Shown: piece after piece, positions 25,922 through 35,691 of the stretch
Numbering within the stretch: position 1 is the stretch's first letter
Layout of the letters: each line of letters starts with the position of its first letter
From: Candidatus Gastranaerophilales bacterium
GTDB lineage: Bacteria; Cyanobacteriota; Vampirovibrionia; Gastranaerophilales; Gastranaerophilaceae
NCBI GenBank assembly: GCA_944322725.1
Contig: CALUPU010000009.1
Coordinates: 1-64,000, forward strand
Reading direction: 5' to 3'
DNA: 64,000 nt
The notes under the pieces: model-generated
Told to the model about the DNA's origin: nothing
The model's input: only the letters and a program-made list of their open reading frames with translations
Databases searched by the model: none
Translations under genes and position numbers: made by a program

Positions 25922-27373
25922 TTATTTATTCAATTCTTCTGCAAGAAGTTTGTTTATTACCTGCGGGTTTGCTCTGCCTTTTGTTTCTTTCATAATCTGA
26001 CCGACAAAGAAGCCCATAAGGTTTGTCTTGCCGTTTTTGTATGCCTGAACCTGCGCAGGGTTGTTGGAGACAACTTTTTGTACAAGTTCTTTTATGGCGC
26101 CTTCGTCCGAAATTACGCTAAGCCCTTCTTTTTCAACAATAGACTGAGGGTCTGCGCCTGATTCAAGCATTTGAGGCAGAATTTTTTTGGCAATATTGTT
26201 TGAGATTGTACCTTTTGTAATGAGGTCCACAAGGTCTGCAAACGCCTTAGGTGTTAATTTTGTCTGGTTGATATTTACGTTATGCTCTTTGAGATAAGCT
26301 GTTATGTCGCCGACAAGCAGGTTATTTGCTGTTCTGTAATCAGCACCGAGTTTGAGCACTTCATCATAGAAAAGTGCTGTTTCCATCTGATCAACCATTA
26401 CGTTTGCGTCATAAGCACTCAAGCCGAGGCTTTCGTATCTTTTGCGTTTTGCTTCCGGCAATTCCGGCATTTTTGCTCTTACTTCTTCCACCCATTCTCT
26501 TGAAATTTCAACAGGCATCAAATCAGGCTCGGGGAAGTAACGGTAGTCGTTTGCGTCTTCTTTACTTCTCATTGTTTTTGTAACTTTTTGGTTATCATCC
26601 CAGAGTCTTGTTTCCTGGTCAACTTCGCCGCCCTCTTCAACAATTTCTATTTGTCTGTCGATTTCGTATTCAATTGCTCTTTGCAAAGCAGAGAAGCTGT
26701 TGATGTTCTTGATTTCCGCACGCGTACCGAATTTGTCAGAGCCTTTTGGCATAACAGAGATGTTTGCGTCGCATCTCATAGAACCCTCTTCAAGGTTTCC
26801 GTCGCACACGCCAATGTAGCGCACGATATTTCTTAATTCTTCCATGTAAGCTCTTGCTTCTTCTGAAGAGCGCATGTCAGGTTCTGATACAATTTCAAGA
26901 AGCGGAGTGCCTGCACGGTTGAGGTCAACAAGCGAGTATAAAGAGCCTGCCAGACCGTCAGCACCTGCGTGCACGAGTTTTCCTGCATCTTCTTCAAGAT
27001 GGGCGCGTGTGATTCCGATTCTTTTGCCGTTTATGTCAATATGACCGTTTATGCAGATAGGCTGGTCATATTGAGAAATCTGATAACCTTTTGGAAGGTC
27101 AGGGTAAAAGTATTGTTTTCTGTCGAATTTGCATCGTTGCGGAATTTCGCAGTTTAGCGCCAGCCCGAGCAAAATACCCATATTAACACATTCTTTGTTC
27201 AACACAGGCAGCACACCCGGCATACCCAGAGTGATTGTGCTGGTGTGGCTGTTTGGTTCAGCGCCGAATTCTGTTGAATCCGGTGCAAATATTTTTGATT
27301 TGGTCTTTAATTGAGCGTGAACCTCAAGACCTATTACAACTTCGTATTTATCTCTAATTTCCTGTGAAACCAT
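25922..27373 (-). CDS. gatB: Aspartyl/glutamyl-tRNA amidotransferase subunit B
   Basis: Part of GatCAB, which converts misacylated Glu-tRNA(Gln) or Asp-tRNA(Asn) to the amide forms. The ATG at 27373, with GAGGAAG upstream, is the start; a TTG six codons earlier is not. The protein has 483 residues. The catalytic cradle carries IGLEVHAQL, FDRKQYFYPDLPKGYQISQ, RAHLEEDAGKL and DLNRAGTPLLEIV, and the C-terminus has the YqeY-like tRNA-binding helical domain. gatA and gatC are not adjacent. The gene is divergent from pheS. Confidence 0.95.
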   Translation of the reverse strand: MVSQEIRDKYEVVIGLEVHAQLKTKSKIFAPDSTEFGAEPNSHTSTITLGMPGVLPVLNKECVNMGILLGLALNCEIPQRCKFDRKQYFYPDLPKGYQISQYDQPICINGHIDINGKRIGITRAHLEEDAGKLVHAGADGLAGSLYSLVDLNRAGTPLLEIVSEPDMRSSEEARAYMEELRNIVRYIGVCDGNLEEGSMRCDANISVMPKGSDKFGTRAEIKNINSFSALQRAIEYEIDRQIEIVEEGGEVDQETRLWDDNQKVTKTMRSKEDANDYRYFPEPDLMPVEISREWVEEVRAKMPELPEAKRKRYESLGLSAYDANVMVDQMETALFYDEVLKLGADYRTANNLLVGDITAYLKEHNVNINQTKLTPKAFADLVDLITKGTISNNIAKKILPQMLESGADPQSIVEKEGLSVISDEGAIKELVQKVVSNNPAQVQAYKNGKTNLMGFFVGQIMKETKGRANPQVINKLLAEELNK

Positions 27374-27479
27374 ATTTTCAAACTTCCTCAATTATTAATA
27401 ATTCGTATGAAATAATTTTAGCACAAAGTTTATTTATACTATAATAAGTTTACGATTACTAAATTTTAGAGGACATGCA

Positions 27480-28514
27480 ATGAAAGAAACACTGGAAAAA
27501 ATCCATGCAAACGCACTGGAAGCCATTGAAAAAGTACAGTCTACAGCAGATATAGAAGATGTACGCAATACATTTTTAAGCAGAAAAAGCGAACTTAATA
27601 ATATCAAAAAGAATTTGAAAGACCTCTCAAATGACGATAAAAGAATCGTAGGTTCGATGTCCAATCAGATTACAAAGGACATTGAAGAAAAGTTAAACGA
27701 AAAATATCAAATATTTTATCAAAAAGAATTAAACGAAAAACTCGAAAAAGAAAGAATCGACGTAACATTGCCAGCTTCTTTCATTCCCCACGGAAAAATC
27801 CATCCTCTGACACAAACAGTGGAGGAAATAACAGAAATTTTTCAGGGAATGGGTTTTTCCGTTGTACATAATGAAAACTCGCCTGAAGTAGAAACAGAAT
27901 ACTTTAACTTTGACATGCTCAATACTCCTAAAGACCACCCTGCAAGGGATATGCAGGATACCTTCTACACAAAGGTTGCACAGAATGTAGTATTGAGAAG
28001 CCAGACATCAGGTGCACAAATCCATGAAATGCTCAACAGCAAACCGCCTATAAGAGTAATTGCACCCGGCCGTGTATATAGAAAAGAATCAGTAAGCGCA
28101 AGAAAGAATAACCTCTTCCACCAGATAGAAGGTCTTATTGTTGACAAAGAAACAAATTTTGCCGACCTCAAAGGGGTTATGAACGAATTTTTGAGATTAT
28201 ACTTTGGTGCAGCAAGACCGACAAGATTCAGAAGCAGCTACTTCCCGTTTACGGAACCCTCTGCAGAGGTGGATGTACAGTGTATTATGTGCGAGGGCAA
28301 AGGCTGTCGTGTATGCTCAGGTACAGGCTGGCTCGAAATTCTCGGTTGCGGCATGGTTGACCCCAATGTGTTGAAAAACGTAGGTATTGACCCTGAAGTA
28401 TATTCCGGATTTGCTTTCGGCATGGGAGTAGAAAGACTCGCAATGCTCAAATGGGGAATTGATGACATCAGGCTGTTTTTCAACAATGATGTAAGATTTT
28501 TAAAACAATTCTAG
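27480..28514 (+). CDS. pheS: Phenylalanyl-tRNA synthetase alpha subunit
   Basis: The catalytic subunit of the alpha2-beta2 enzyme. An N-terminal coiled coil (~1-85) is followed by the class II core with [38 protein letters not shown] (motif 2 area), [10 protein letters not shown], and [18 protein letters not shown] (motif 3). A Cys cluster, [17 protein letters not shown], lies in an insertion at ~260-276. AGAGGA precedes the ATG. The usual partner pheT is 3.5 kb downstream, separated by hisF, a reversed pilin gene and mnmG. hisF follows after 7 bases. Confidence 0.96.
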   Translation: MKETLEKIHANALEAIEKVQSTADIEDVRNTFLSRKSELNNIKKNLKDLSNDDKRIVGSMSNQITKDIEEKLNEKYQIFYQKELNEKLEKERIDVTLPASFIPHGKIHPLTQTVEEITEIFQGMGFSVVHNENSPEVETEYFNFDMLNTPKDHPARDMQDTFYTKVAQNVVLRSQTSGAQIHEMLNSKPPIRVIAPGRVYRKESVSARKNNLFHQIEGLIVDKETNFADLKGVMNEFLRLYFGAARPTRFRSSYFPFTEPSAEVDVQCIMCEGKGCRVCSGTGWLEILGCGMVDPNVLKNVGIDPEVYSGFAFGMGVERLAMLKWGIDDIRLFFNNDVRFLKQF

Positions 28515-28521
28515 GTGCTGC

Positions 28522-29277
28522 ATGCTCGCAAAAAGAATCATACCCTGCCTTGACGTAAAAGACGGACAAACCGTCAAAGGCATTAACTTTGAAAACCTGA
28601 AATACGCAGGCGACCCTGTATCTCTTGCTAAAAAATACAGCAGCGAAGGTGCTGATGAACTGGTATTCCTGGACATCACAGCAACAAATGAAGGAAGAAA
28701 AACTACTCTTAACATGGTTGAACAGGTTGCAAAGAAGGTATTTATTCCATTCACCGTAGGCGGAGGAATAAAAACCGTCGAAGACATGCGCTCTATTCTT
28801 CTCGCAGGAGCGGACAAAATATCCATAAATTCTCAGGCAGTAAAAAATCCTCAGCTGATAAAAGAAGCATCTTCATACTTCGGCTCTCAGTGTATTGTCG
28901 TGGCAATTGACGCAAAGCGGGTTGATAATAATTTTTACGTACACATTAATGCCGGACAAAAAAATACAGGTATAAAACTCACAGATTGGATAAAAGAAGT
29001 TCAAAAGCTCGGCGCAGGAGAAATCCTGCTTACATCTATGGATGCAGACGGAACACAAACCGGATTTGATATAGAAATGACAAAGCTTGCTGTTGAAAAT
29101 TCTAATATTCCCGTGATTGCTTCAGGGGGTGCCGGTGCCAACTCACAACATTTTGTGGACATTTTTAAAAAAGCAGATGCAGATGCAGCTCTTGCTGCTT
29201 CTATTTTTCACTTTGGCACACTGCCTGTTCCTCAACTGAAAAAAGAACTCAAAGAACATAATATAGTTGTAAGATGA
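28522..29277 (+). CDS. hisF: Imidazole glycerol phosphate synthase cyclase subunit
   Basis: This subunit makes IGP and AICAR from PRFAR with ammonia supplied by HisH, in histidine synthesis. The 251-residue half-barrel repeat protein has [15 protein letters not shown] with the catalytic Asp near residue 11, [16 protein letters not shown] with the second catalytic Asp (~residue 130), [10 protein letters not shown] and ASGGAG. It is translated seven bases after pheS, an unusual pairing. hisH is not nearby. A strong terminator follows. Confidence 0.95.
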   Translation: MLAKRIIPCLDVKDGQTVKGINFENLKYAGDPVSLAKKYSSEGADELVFLDITATNEGRKTTLNMVEQVAKKVFIPFTVGGGIKTVEDMRSILLAGADKISINSQAVKNPQLIKEASSYFGSQCIVVAIDAKRVDNNFYVHINAGQKNTGIKLTDWIKEVQKLGAGEILLTSMDADGTQTGFDIEMTKLAVENSNIPVIASGGAGANSQHFVDIFKKADADAALAASIFHFGTLPVPQLKKELKEHNIVVR

Positions 29278-29291
29278 CACAGGATCAGATA

Positions 29292-29328
29292 AAAAAAGAG
29301 TTTCCTGAAAATCAGGAAACTCTTTTTT
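29292..29328. terminator. Strong bidirectional rho-independent terminator
   Basis: A perfect 17-bp stem (29292-29308 with 29312-29328), an AAA loop and A/T runs end both the pheS-hisF unit and the convergent pilin gene. Confidence 0.9.
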
Positions 29329-29345
29329 AAATCTATGTTATACGA

Positions 29346-29891
29346 TTATTTTTCGTATAATACTCTGCCCATTGTATCGCCTGCAGGCAATGCTTTTTGC
29401 GGGTAGATAGCGATTGTAAAGATATCGAAGATTCTTGAAGTAGCAGTTGTAGGTTTGTTAGGACCTTTTTGTCCGTTAACGTCAACTGTAACCATAGCGC
29501 AGATATTACCTTCAGTAGCCTGATCGTTAGCATTACAATCTGACTTAGGTGTTAATGCAACATATGCATCACCGGTAGATTTGAACCACATACCGTCAGC
29601 TGTATATAATTCCTGATTTGAGTTAGTTGACATAACATTCAATCTTTGTGTAAGCAAATCATAAAATTTAGTACCCGGATAGTCTGTAGCGTCTCTGCCG
29701 TCTAAGGCATAGTTGAGTGTAACTGCCTGGTTAATCATAGAAACAGCTTTCTTGTATGCTGCTTTAAATTCCTGCTGTGCTGTTGACTGCATCAAAGAAG
29801 GAATTGTCATAGCTGCAATTACACCGATAATCATCAATGTAACCAAAACTTCTGCCAGAGTAAAAGCTGATTTTGTGTTACCTAATTTCAT
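29346..29891 (-). CDS. Type IV pilin-like / pseudopilin protein
   Basis: The ATG at 29891 has AGAGGA eight bases upstream. The start MKLGNTKSAFTLAEVLVTLM is a prepilin leader followed by the hydrophobic helix IIGVIAAMTIPSLM, with Glu at position 5 of the mature form. The residue before the cleavage site is Ala, not the usual Gly. The body (~180 residues) has two cysteines (SDCNANDQATEGNIC) that could form a loop disulfide as in type IV pilins. It is a single gene, so it may be a minor pilin or pseudopilin for DNA uptake with ComEC, or for secretion. The peptidase and motor genes are outside the window. Confidence 0.85.
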   Translation of the reverse strand: MKLGNTKSAFTLAEVLVTLMIIGVIAAMTIPSLMQSTAQQEFKAAYKKAVSMINQAVTLNYALDGRDATDYPGTKFYDLLTQRLNVMSTNSNQELYTADGMWFKSTGDAYVALTPKSDCNANDQATEGNICAMVTVDVNGQKGPNKPTTATSRIFDIFTIAIYPQKALPAGDTMGRVLYEK

Positions 29892-30042
29892 GTTCATTGT
29901 CCTCTTTCTTTCTTATTTGAAAAAACTTTTGATTCTTTGCCAATTTACTTAATTAACTATAAATCATTAAATATAAAAAAGCAATACTCAAAAAGATATA
30001 TTCCCGTAAATATAGAAGGCTGAACATTTTTCATGTTCGTTT

Positions 30043-30048
30043 TATAAT
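30043..30048 (+). promoter_or_regulatory. -10 element placing the mnmG start at the 5' end of its mRNA
   Basis: TATAAT ends six bases before the mnmG ATG, with TGAACA (30021-30026) 16 bases upstream as a weak -35. The expected start of transcription falls at about the ATG, and no ribosome site exists. Confidence 0.5.
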
Positions 30049-30054
30049 TTACAT

Positions 30055-31908
30055 ATGTTTAAGTACGATTTAATAGTTGTAGGCTCAGGACATGCCGGCT
30101 GCGAGGCGGTGCTTTCTGCTGCAAAACTCGGCTTAAAATGTCTGCTTATGACTCTGAATCTTGATAATATAGCGCTTATGCCATGCAACCCTGCGGTAGG
30201 CGGCCCTGCAAAATCCTGTCTGGTGCGCGAAATCGATGCACTGGGCGGAGTAATGGGTATTGTTGCTGACGCAACTTACATCCAGATGAAGATGCTCAAT
30301 TCTTCAAAAGGTCCTGCTGTACGCGCGTTGCGTGCCCAGTCTGACAAAAAAGAATACATGCGCTTTATGAGAAATTTGATTGAACTGAATGACAATATTT
30401 CTCTAAAACAGGCAATGGCTGTTGAATTAATTGTAGAAAATGATTCGGTAAAAGGTATTGTTGATGAATTCGGGCTTGAATACCATGCCCCTTGTGTAAT
30501 CTTAACAACGGGTACATCACTTGAAGGCAAATGTTATGTGGGACTGCAATCTGTAAGCGCAGGCAGGATGGGAGAGCGCGCAGCAACGGGTTTATCTTCT
30601 TCTCTTCTTAAAAACGGATTGACCTTAAAAAGGCTTAAAACAGGTACTCCCGCACGTGTTGATTCAAGAACTATAGATTATTCAAAAATGTCTGTTCAGC
30701 CGGGAGATGAGGAACTGCATTTCTTTTCTTTTGAACCTGACAGACCCGTAAGGAAGCAATATCCCTGCTATTTAACCCGTACAACGGAAAAAACTCACGA
30801 AATTATTAAAAGCAATCTCGACAAGTCACCGCTTTATGCAGGGCTCATCCACGGTATAGGTCCAAGATACTGCCCCTCTATTGAGGACAAAGTCGTAAGA
30901 TTTGCGCACAATCCTTCACATCACATCTTTATTGAACCTGAAGGAAAAGACACCTACGAGATTTATGTTCAGGGATTTTCAACCAGCCTGCCCGCACAGG
31001 TGCAGATACAGATGCTTCATTCTCTGCCGGGGCTTGAAAATGTTCATATAATCAAACCCGCTTATGCTGTGGAATACGATGCAGTACCCGCTCTTCAGCT
31101 TACACATTCATTAATGACAAAAAAAATCAAAGGTTTATTCTGTGCAGGACAGATTAACGGTACGAGCGGATACGAAGAAGCTGCGGCACAGGGGCTTGTG
31201 GCGGGGATTAATGCATATAATTATCTCAATAATTCAGAAATGCTTGAACTTTCAAGAAGCAATTCATACATTGGCACGCTTATTGACGACCTTGTTACAA
31301 AAGATATTCAAGAGCCTTACAGAATGCTTACTTCCCGCTCCGAATACAGGCTGCTTCTGCGTCAGGACAATGCAGACGAGCGTCTTACCCCCATAGGGCA
31401 CAAAATGGGATTGATAAGCGATGAGAGATATAATCGTTTTCTTGAAAAACAGAGAAAAATTGAGAAGGAAACCGAACGTCTGAAATCTGTTAAAGTTCCG
31501 CCCTCTGAGGAAGTAAACAATATTCTTGCGCAGTACAATGAGAATATAGACAAGGGCATGAAACTTGCAGAACTTGTAAAACGCCCTAATATAGATTACA
31601 AAGTTTTAAAAGAAATTGATAAAGAAACAGCGCAGCTTAATCTTAGCCCTGAGATATACGAAGAAGCAGAGATTAAAATAAAATACGACGGATATATCAA
31701 ACGCCAGAACCGGCAGGTGGAAACTTTGGACAAACTCGAAAAAATCAAGATTCCTGCTGATTTAGATTATGACAGGCTTGACCATATTTCTACCGAAACA
31801 AAAGAAAAGCTTGCAAAAGTCCGTCCTGCAACACTTGCACAGGCATCGCGCATAGGCGGCGTAAAGCCTGCTGATATATCTGTTCTTATGGTCATGCTCG
31901 GCAGATGA
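30055..31908 (+). CDS. mnmG: tRNA uridine 5-carboxymethylaminomethyl modification enzyme
   Basis: With MnmE it modifies U34 of tRNAs reading split codon boxes. The 617-residue protein starts with the FAD motif VVGSGHAGCEAVLSAAKLG. It also has the GidA signatures NPAVGGPAKSCLVREIDALGG, KTGTPARVD, FCAGQINGTSGYEEAAAQG and, in the C-terminal domain, YRLLLRQDNADERL. The gene is complete and of normal length. Its predicted promoter suggests a leaderless mRNA. The gap to pheT is 86 bases. Confidence 0.96.
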   Translation: MFKYDLIVVGSGHAGCEAVLSAAKLGLKCLLMTLNLDNIALMPCNPAVGGPAKSCLVREIDALGGVMGIVADATYIQMKMLNSSKGPAVRALRAQSDKKEYMRFMRNLIELNDNISLKQAMAVELIVENDSVKGIVDEFGLEYHAPCVILTTGTSLEGKCYVGLQSVSAGRMGERAATGLSSSLLKNGLTLKRLKTGTPARVDSRTIDYSKMSVQPGDEELHFFSFEPDRPVRKQYPCYLTRTTEKTHEIIKSNLDKSPLYAGLIHGIGPRYCPSIEDKVVRFAHNPSHHIFIEPEGKDTYEIYVQGFSTSLPAQVQIQMLHSLPGLENVHIIKPAYAVEYDAVPALQLTHSLMTKKIKGLFCAGQINGTSGYEEAAAQGLVAGINAYNYLNNSEMLELSRSNSYIGTLIDDLVTKDIQEPYRMLTSRSEYRLLLRQDNADERLTPIGHKMGLISDERYNRFLEKQRKIEKETERLKSVKVPPSEEVNNILAQYNENIDKGMKLAELVKRPNIDYKVLKEIDKETAQLNLSPEIYEEAEIKIKYDGYIKRQNRQVETLDKLEKIKIPADLDYDRLDHISTETKEKLAKVRPATLAQASRIGGVKPADISVLMVMLGR

Positions 31909-31994
31909 GTTTTCTTTGATATATTACATGACATTACAGTCTCTTTATTATAAAATTCGGTTATGGATATTAATTAAAAAGGACATAATCAATT

Positions 31995-34451
31995 ATGAAA
32001 ATTTCACTGGAATGGCTTAATGAATTTGTTGATCTCTCTGACACTACACCCGAACAAATTGCTCACGAACTGACTATGAGCGGTTTGGAAGTAGAAGAAA
32101 TTGAAAAAACCGGCCCGAAATTTTCCAATATAAAAACAGCGCAAATAAAACTTATAGAAAATCACCCGAACGCTGACAAACTTCACCTTGTGACAGTTAA
32201 TTTGGGTAACGAGACCAAAACTGTTGTCTGCGGCGCGCAAAATATACAGGAAGGACAAATTATTCCTTATGCTTCTGTCGGCTCAAAAGTTTTGGACAGA
32301 AAAACAGGTGAACAGTTTGAGCTCACTCCCGCAAAAATCAGAGGTGTGGAATCTCAAGGAATGCTGTGCTCTCAAGATGAGCTCGGGCTTGAAGGCTTGC
32401 AGGAAGAAGACGGAATCCTTATTTTGAACAGATTGTACGACGATATCAAATTAGGCACTCCTGTTGAAAAACTGCTAAATATTAAAGAAGATATCGTGTT
32501 CAATGTTGCACCCACTGCAAACAGAGGGGATGAAATGTCTGTAATCGGTGTTGCAAGAGAGCTTTGTGCAATATTTAACAAAAAGCTTCAGTTTTCACCC
32601 CTTCAAAGCACACAGGACAATTCAACAGACAAATTTGAAGTTGAAATTATTGATACAGAAGGCTGCAAATACTACAGCGCAGGTATTTTAAAAGACGTAG
32701 TGATAAAACCGTCGCCTGAATGGATGCAAAGACGACTTACTGCCTGTGGTATCCGCGCCATAAACAATGTTGTTGATATTACAAACTATGTTCTTTTAGA
32801 ATACGGCTGCCCGCTGCATGCTTTTGATAAAGATAAATTAAACGGCTATCTTTGCGTGAGACGTGCAAAAGAAAACGAAACAATTGTTACACTCGATGAA
32901 ATAGAACGTAAAACAAACAGCGATACAGTGCTGATTGCAACAAAAGAGCAGGCTGTCTGCGTGGGCGGTGTTTTTGGCTCTGCTAACAGTGAAGTTGACG
33001 ACAACACAAAAAATATCGTGCTTGAAGCTGCCTACTTTACGCCTGCACAAAACAGACGCTCTGCAAGAAGCATAGGCTATAGAAGCGAAGCCAGCGCAAG
33101 ATTTGAACGCGGAATTGATATCGAAATGGTTAAACCCGCACTGCTTAGAGCAATGCAGCTTTTAGTGGATCTCGCAGATGCAAAAGTTGACGGTATAGTA
33201 GAAACAGGTGACAACAAACTGCCGGAAATCGATATTACTTTAAGATTTGCTCAAATCAAACGTATTTTAGGCACTGAAATCCCTGTGGAAAAATGTGTTG
33301 AGATAGCTGAAAACCTTGGCTTTGAACTTATAGGCAAGAATGAAATCGCTGCAAAATTCAAGGTTCCATCATTCAGAAGAAACGATGTGTACAGAGAAAT
33401 CGATTTGATTGAAGAAATTTCAAGAATCTACGGCTACGACAAGATTGACCCTACCTTGCCGAAAAATACCCAGTCGCCTGAAATCAGCGAAGAATCAAGA
33501 ATTCTTAAAAAAGCTGCTAACATGTTTACAGGCAAGGGCTTTCTTGAAGCCGTTACTTCATCACTCGTCGGAGAACCCTTGTACAAAGAATTTTCGGTTG
33601 AATTTGATAATGAAAAAGCCGTAAAAGTATGCAACCCGCAGAGCGAAGACCACACAATGCTTCGCCAGTCAATGATTCCGAGTATTTTGAATGTTGTTAA
33701 AACAAACCTTTCAAACGGACAAAAAGACTTTTTAATATATGAATTCGGAAGAACCTATTTTATAGAAAAAGAGGCTGACGAAAAAGATACGGGCGTTGTC
33801 GAAAAAAGAATGCTCGCAGGCGCTATGACTGGTGATATAAATAACGAAAAATGGGTTAAAAAACCTGTGCTTGATTTCTTTAGCGTTAAAGGTGTTGTGC
33901 AGAACCTGCTTCAACTTCTCGGATTGGAAAACAGAGTGCAGTTTAAGCCCTGCAATGACAAGGCGTTTTTACACCTCGGTAAAAGCGCAAAACTTGTTAT
34001 GCTTGGCAAACAGCCGCTGGAAGTGGGTTTCTTTGGTGAAGTACATCCTATTTTAAAAGACAAAGAAAAATTCCAGCAAATTGTATATGTGTTTGAAATT
34101 AATCTTGAAGAACTTTTAAAAGCAGTGCACACATCTACAGTAAGATACAAAAAACTTTCGCAATTCCCTGAAGTACAAAGAGACCTCGCGTTTATTGTGC
34201 CCGAGAGCGTGTCTCATGAAGAGATTGCAAAGATTATCAAAAAATCCGTAAAACAAAATCTTTTTAACGGTGAAGAGCTCTTTGACATTTATCAGGGAGA
34301 ACATATACAAGACGGTTTTAAAAGTATGGCGTACAGAATCAAAATGCAAGACAAAGATGCCACGCTGACTGATGAAACCGTTGAAGAACAAATGACTTCG
34401 ATTCGAAATAACCTTAAAAAATCAATTTCCGAATTAAGCTTTAGAGAGTAA
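31995..34451 (+). CDS. pheT: Phenylalanyl-tRNA synthetase beta subunit
   Basis: An 818-residue subunit: EMAP/OB-type tRNA-binding domain (~40-150, with HPNADKLHLV and VVCGAQNI), the B3/B4 editing region (~200-400, INNVVDITNYVLLEYGCPLHAFD), B5 DNA-binding-like domain (~410-480), a core-like domain, and the C-terminal anticodon-binding FDX-ACB domain (~725-818, YKKLSQFPEVQRDLAFIV). AAAAAGGA precedes the ATG. It is separated from pheS but heads a plus-strand run with the HEAT-repeat gene (3-base gap) and tatD. Confidence 0.95.
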   Translation: MKISLEWLNEFVDLSDTTPEQIAHELTMSGLEVEEIEKTGPKFSNIKTAQIKLIENHPNADKLHLVTVNLGNETKTVVCGAQNIQEGQIIPYASVGSKVLDRKTGEQFELTPAKIRGVESQGMLCSQDELGLEGLQEEDGILILNRLYDDIKLGTPVEKLLNIKEDIVFNVAPTANRGDEMSVIGVARELCAIFNKKLQFSPLQSTQDNSTDKFEVEIIDTEGCKYYSAGILKDVVIKPSPEWMQRRLTACGIRAINNVVDITNYVLLEYGCPLHAFDKDKLNGYLCVRRAKENETIVTLDEIERKTNSDTVLIATKEQAVCVGGVFGSANSEVDDNTKNIVLEAAYFTPAQNRRSARSIGYRSEASARFERGIDIEMVKPALLRAMQLLVDLADAKVDGIVETGDNKLPEIDITLRFAQIKRILGTEIPVEKCVEIAENLGFELIGKNEIAAKFKVPSFRRNDVYREIDLIEEISRIYGYDKIDPTLPKNTQSPEISEESRILKKAANMFTGKGFLEAVTSSLVGEPLYKEFSVEFDNEKAVKVCNPQSEDHTMLRQSMIPSILNVVKTNLSNGQKDFLIYEFGRTYFIEKEADEKDTGVVEKRMLAGAMTGDINNEKWVKKPVLDFFSVKGVVQNLLQLLGLENRVQFKPCNDKAFLHLGKSAKLVMLGKQPLEVGFFGEVHPILKDKEKFQQIVYVFEINLEELLKAVHTSTVRYKKLSQFPEVQRDLAFIVPESVSHEEIAKIIKKSVKQNLFNGEELFDIYQGEHIQDGFKSMAYRIKMQDKDATLTDETVEEQMTSIRNNLKKSISELSFRE

Positions 34452-34454
34452 TTT

Positions 34455-35690
34455 ATGACAACAAATAATGAACAACTGGTTAGAGACCTGACCGCAAAAG
34501 ATGAAACAAAGGCTTTTGCGGCTGCGCAATGCATTATCAACAATGCTGATACACAGGCATTTTCGCTTCTGTGCGACAAAAGCGAGTTTTTATTCGACTT
34601 TGTAAAAAATAACGTGAATAAAAGACTGCAAAAAGCAGTGAATGAAAATAATTTCAGAAACCTGTTTGCATTTTTGAAAAACTACTGCCCTGATTTTGAG
34701 GATACAATCATAGGCGGCATTGCACGCTTTGCAAATGAAGATTTGACAGACGAAATGCTTGAGCTGCTTGAAAACGGCAGTGATGACGAAAAAGCATATG
34801 CAGCAAAGTATTTTTCCTACATACCGGATACAATTGCAGCAGATGATCTTACAGAGTATGCGTTTTCAGATAACGAGGCAGTTGCTTTCAACTCTGCAAA
34901 AGCCCTCGGCGCAATGAAAATAGATTCTGCTTATCAAAAAGCGCTTGAACTGTTAAATTCAGATGACGAGTTCACAGTGCTCAAGGCTGTGAAATTCCTT
35001 GTCGCTTATGAGGATAAGGCCGCTGTCGAACATATTTTAAAAGCAATGGAACACTCTTCCATGAGCGAAAATATTGCTGGTGAAATCCCATATATCCAGA
35101 GCCTTATGGAGCTTTTACAACAGTATGAGGACAAAAATTATGTCCTGCTTTGTATCGACAATATCCTCTCAGGCCTTGGAGAAATTCTGCCTTTGAGCCA
35201 GATATTCTGCTTTGAGATGTTCGAGGTGCTCGAGTATTTGATTCCTTACAACACAAACAACAAAAATCCGCAGGCAGCTGTTGTGCTTTTAAAGGCCCTG
35301 TCAAAGTTTGAAGAACTGGCTAACAATGAGGAATACACTTTTGACGAGGACAAAAATACAAAACAGGAAATTCAGGATATCTACAACCTGTTGAAAAAAC
35401 AGCAGGAGTACTTTTGGAATGCACAGAAAAACCTTGTTAAAAATGAACTTGATGAGGCAAGTGTGCCCTTGTACCGCATAAGCAGTGCATTGAGTATGAT
35501 AAGAGAATACTCTCTTCTTCATTGTGAAGACGCGGTAAAATCACTTTTGGATTCAAACAACGAAATCCTCTTATGCGAAGCCGTAAGCACTCTTAAACAT
35601 CTGGACAAACTCGACGGTACTTTTAAAGAGGCTGTGCTTCAAAAAGTAAAAGACGAAAACAAAAAAGCACTTATTAACAGTTTGTTCTGA
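34455..35690 (+). CDS. HEAT-repeat-like helical protein
   Basis: A 411-residue cytoplasmic protein built of helical pairs. HEAT/armadillo-like repeats are clearest at ~95-200 (MLELLENGSDDEKAYAAKYF, AFSDNEAVAFNSAKALGAMK, ALELLNSDDEFTVLKAVKFL), each with small residues and Asp at the turn. The C-terminal part repeats the pattern at ~350-405. Such proteins are scaffolds for protein binding. It lies 3 bases after pheT and 1 base before tatD, so it is co-translated with them; this does not define its role. Confidence 0.75.
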   Translation: MTTNNEQLVRDLTAKDETKAFAAAQCIINNADTQAFSLLCDKSEFLFDFVKNNVNKRLQKAVNENNFRNLFAFLKNYCPDFEDTIIGGIARFANEDLTDEMLELLENGSDDEKAYAAKYFSYIPDTIAADDLTEYAFSDNEAVAFNSAKALGAMKIDSAYQKALELLNSDDEFTVLKAVKFLVAYEDKAAVEHILKAMEHSSMSENIAGEIPYIQSLMELLQQYEDKNYVLLCIDNILSGLGEILPLSQIFCFEMFEVLEYLIPYNTNNKNPQAAVVLLKALSKFEELANNEEYTFDEDKNTKQEIQDIYNLLKKQQEYFWNAQKNLVKNELDEASVPLYRISSALSMIREYSLLHCEDAVKSLLDSNNEILLCEAVSTLKHLDKLDGTFKEAVLQKVKDENKKALINSLF

Positions 35691-35691
35691 T

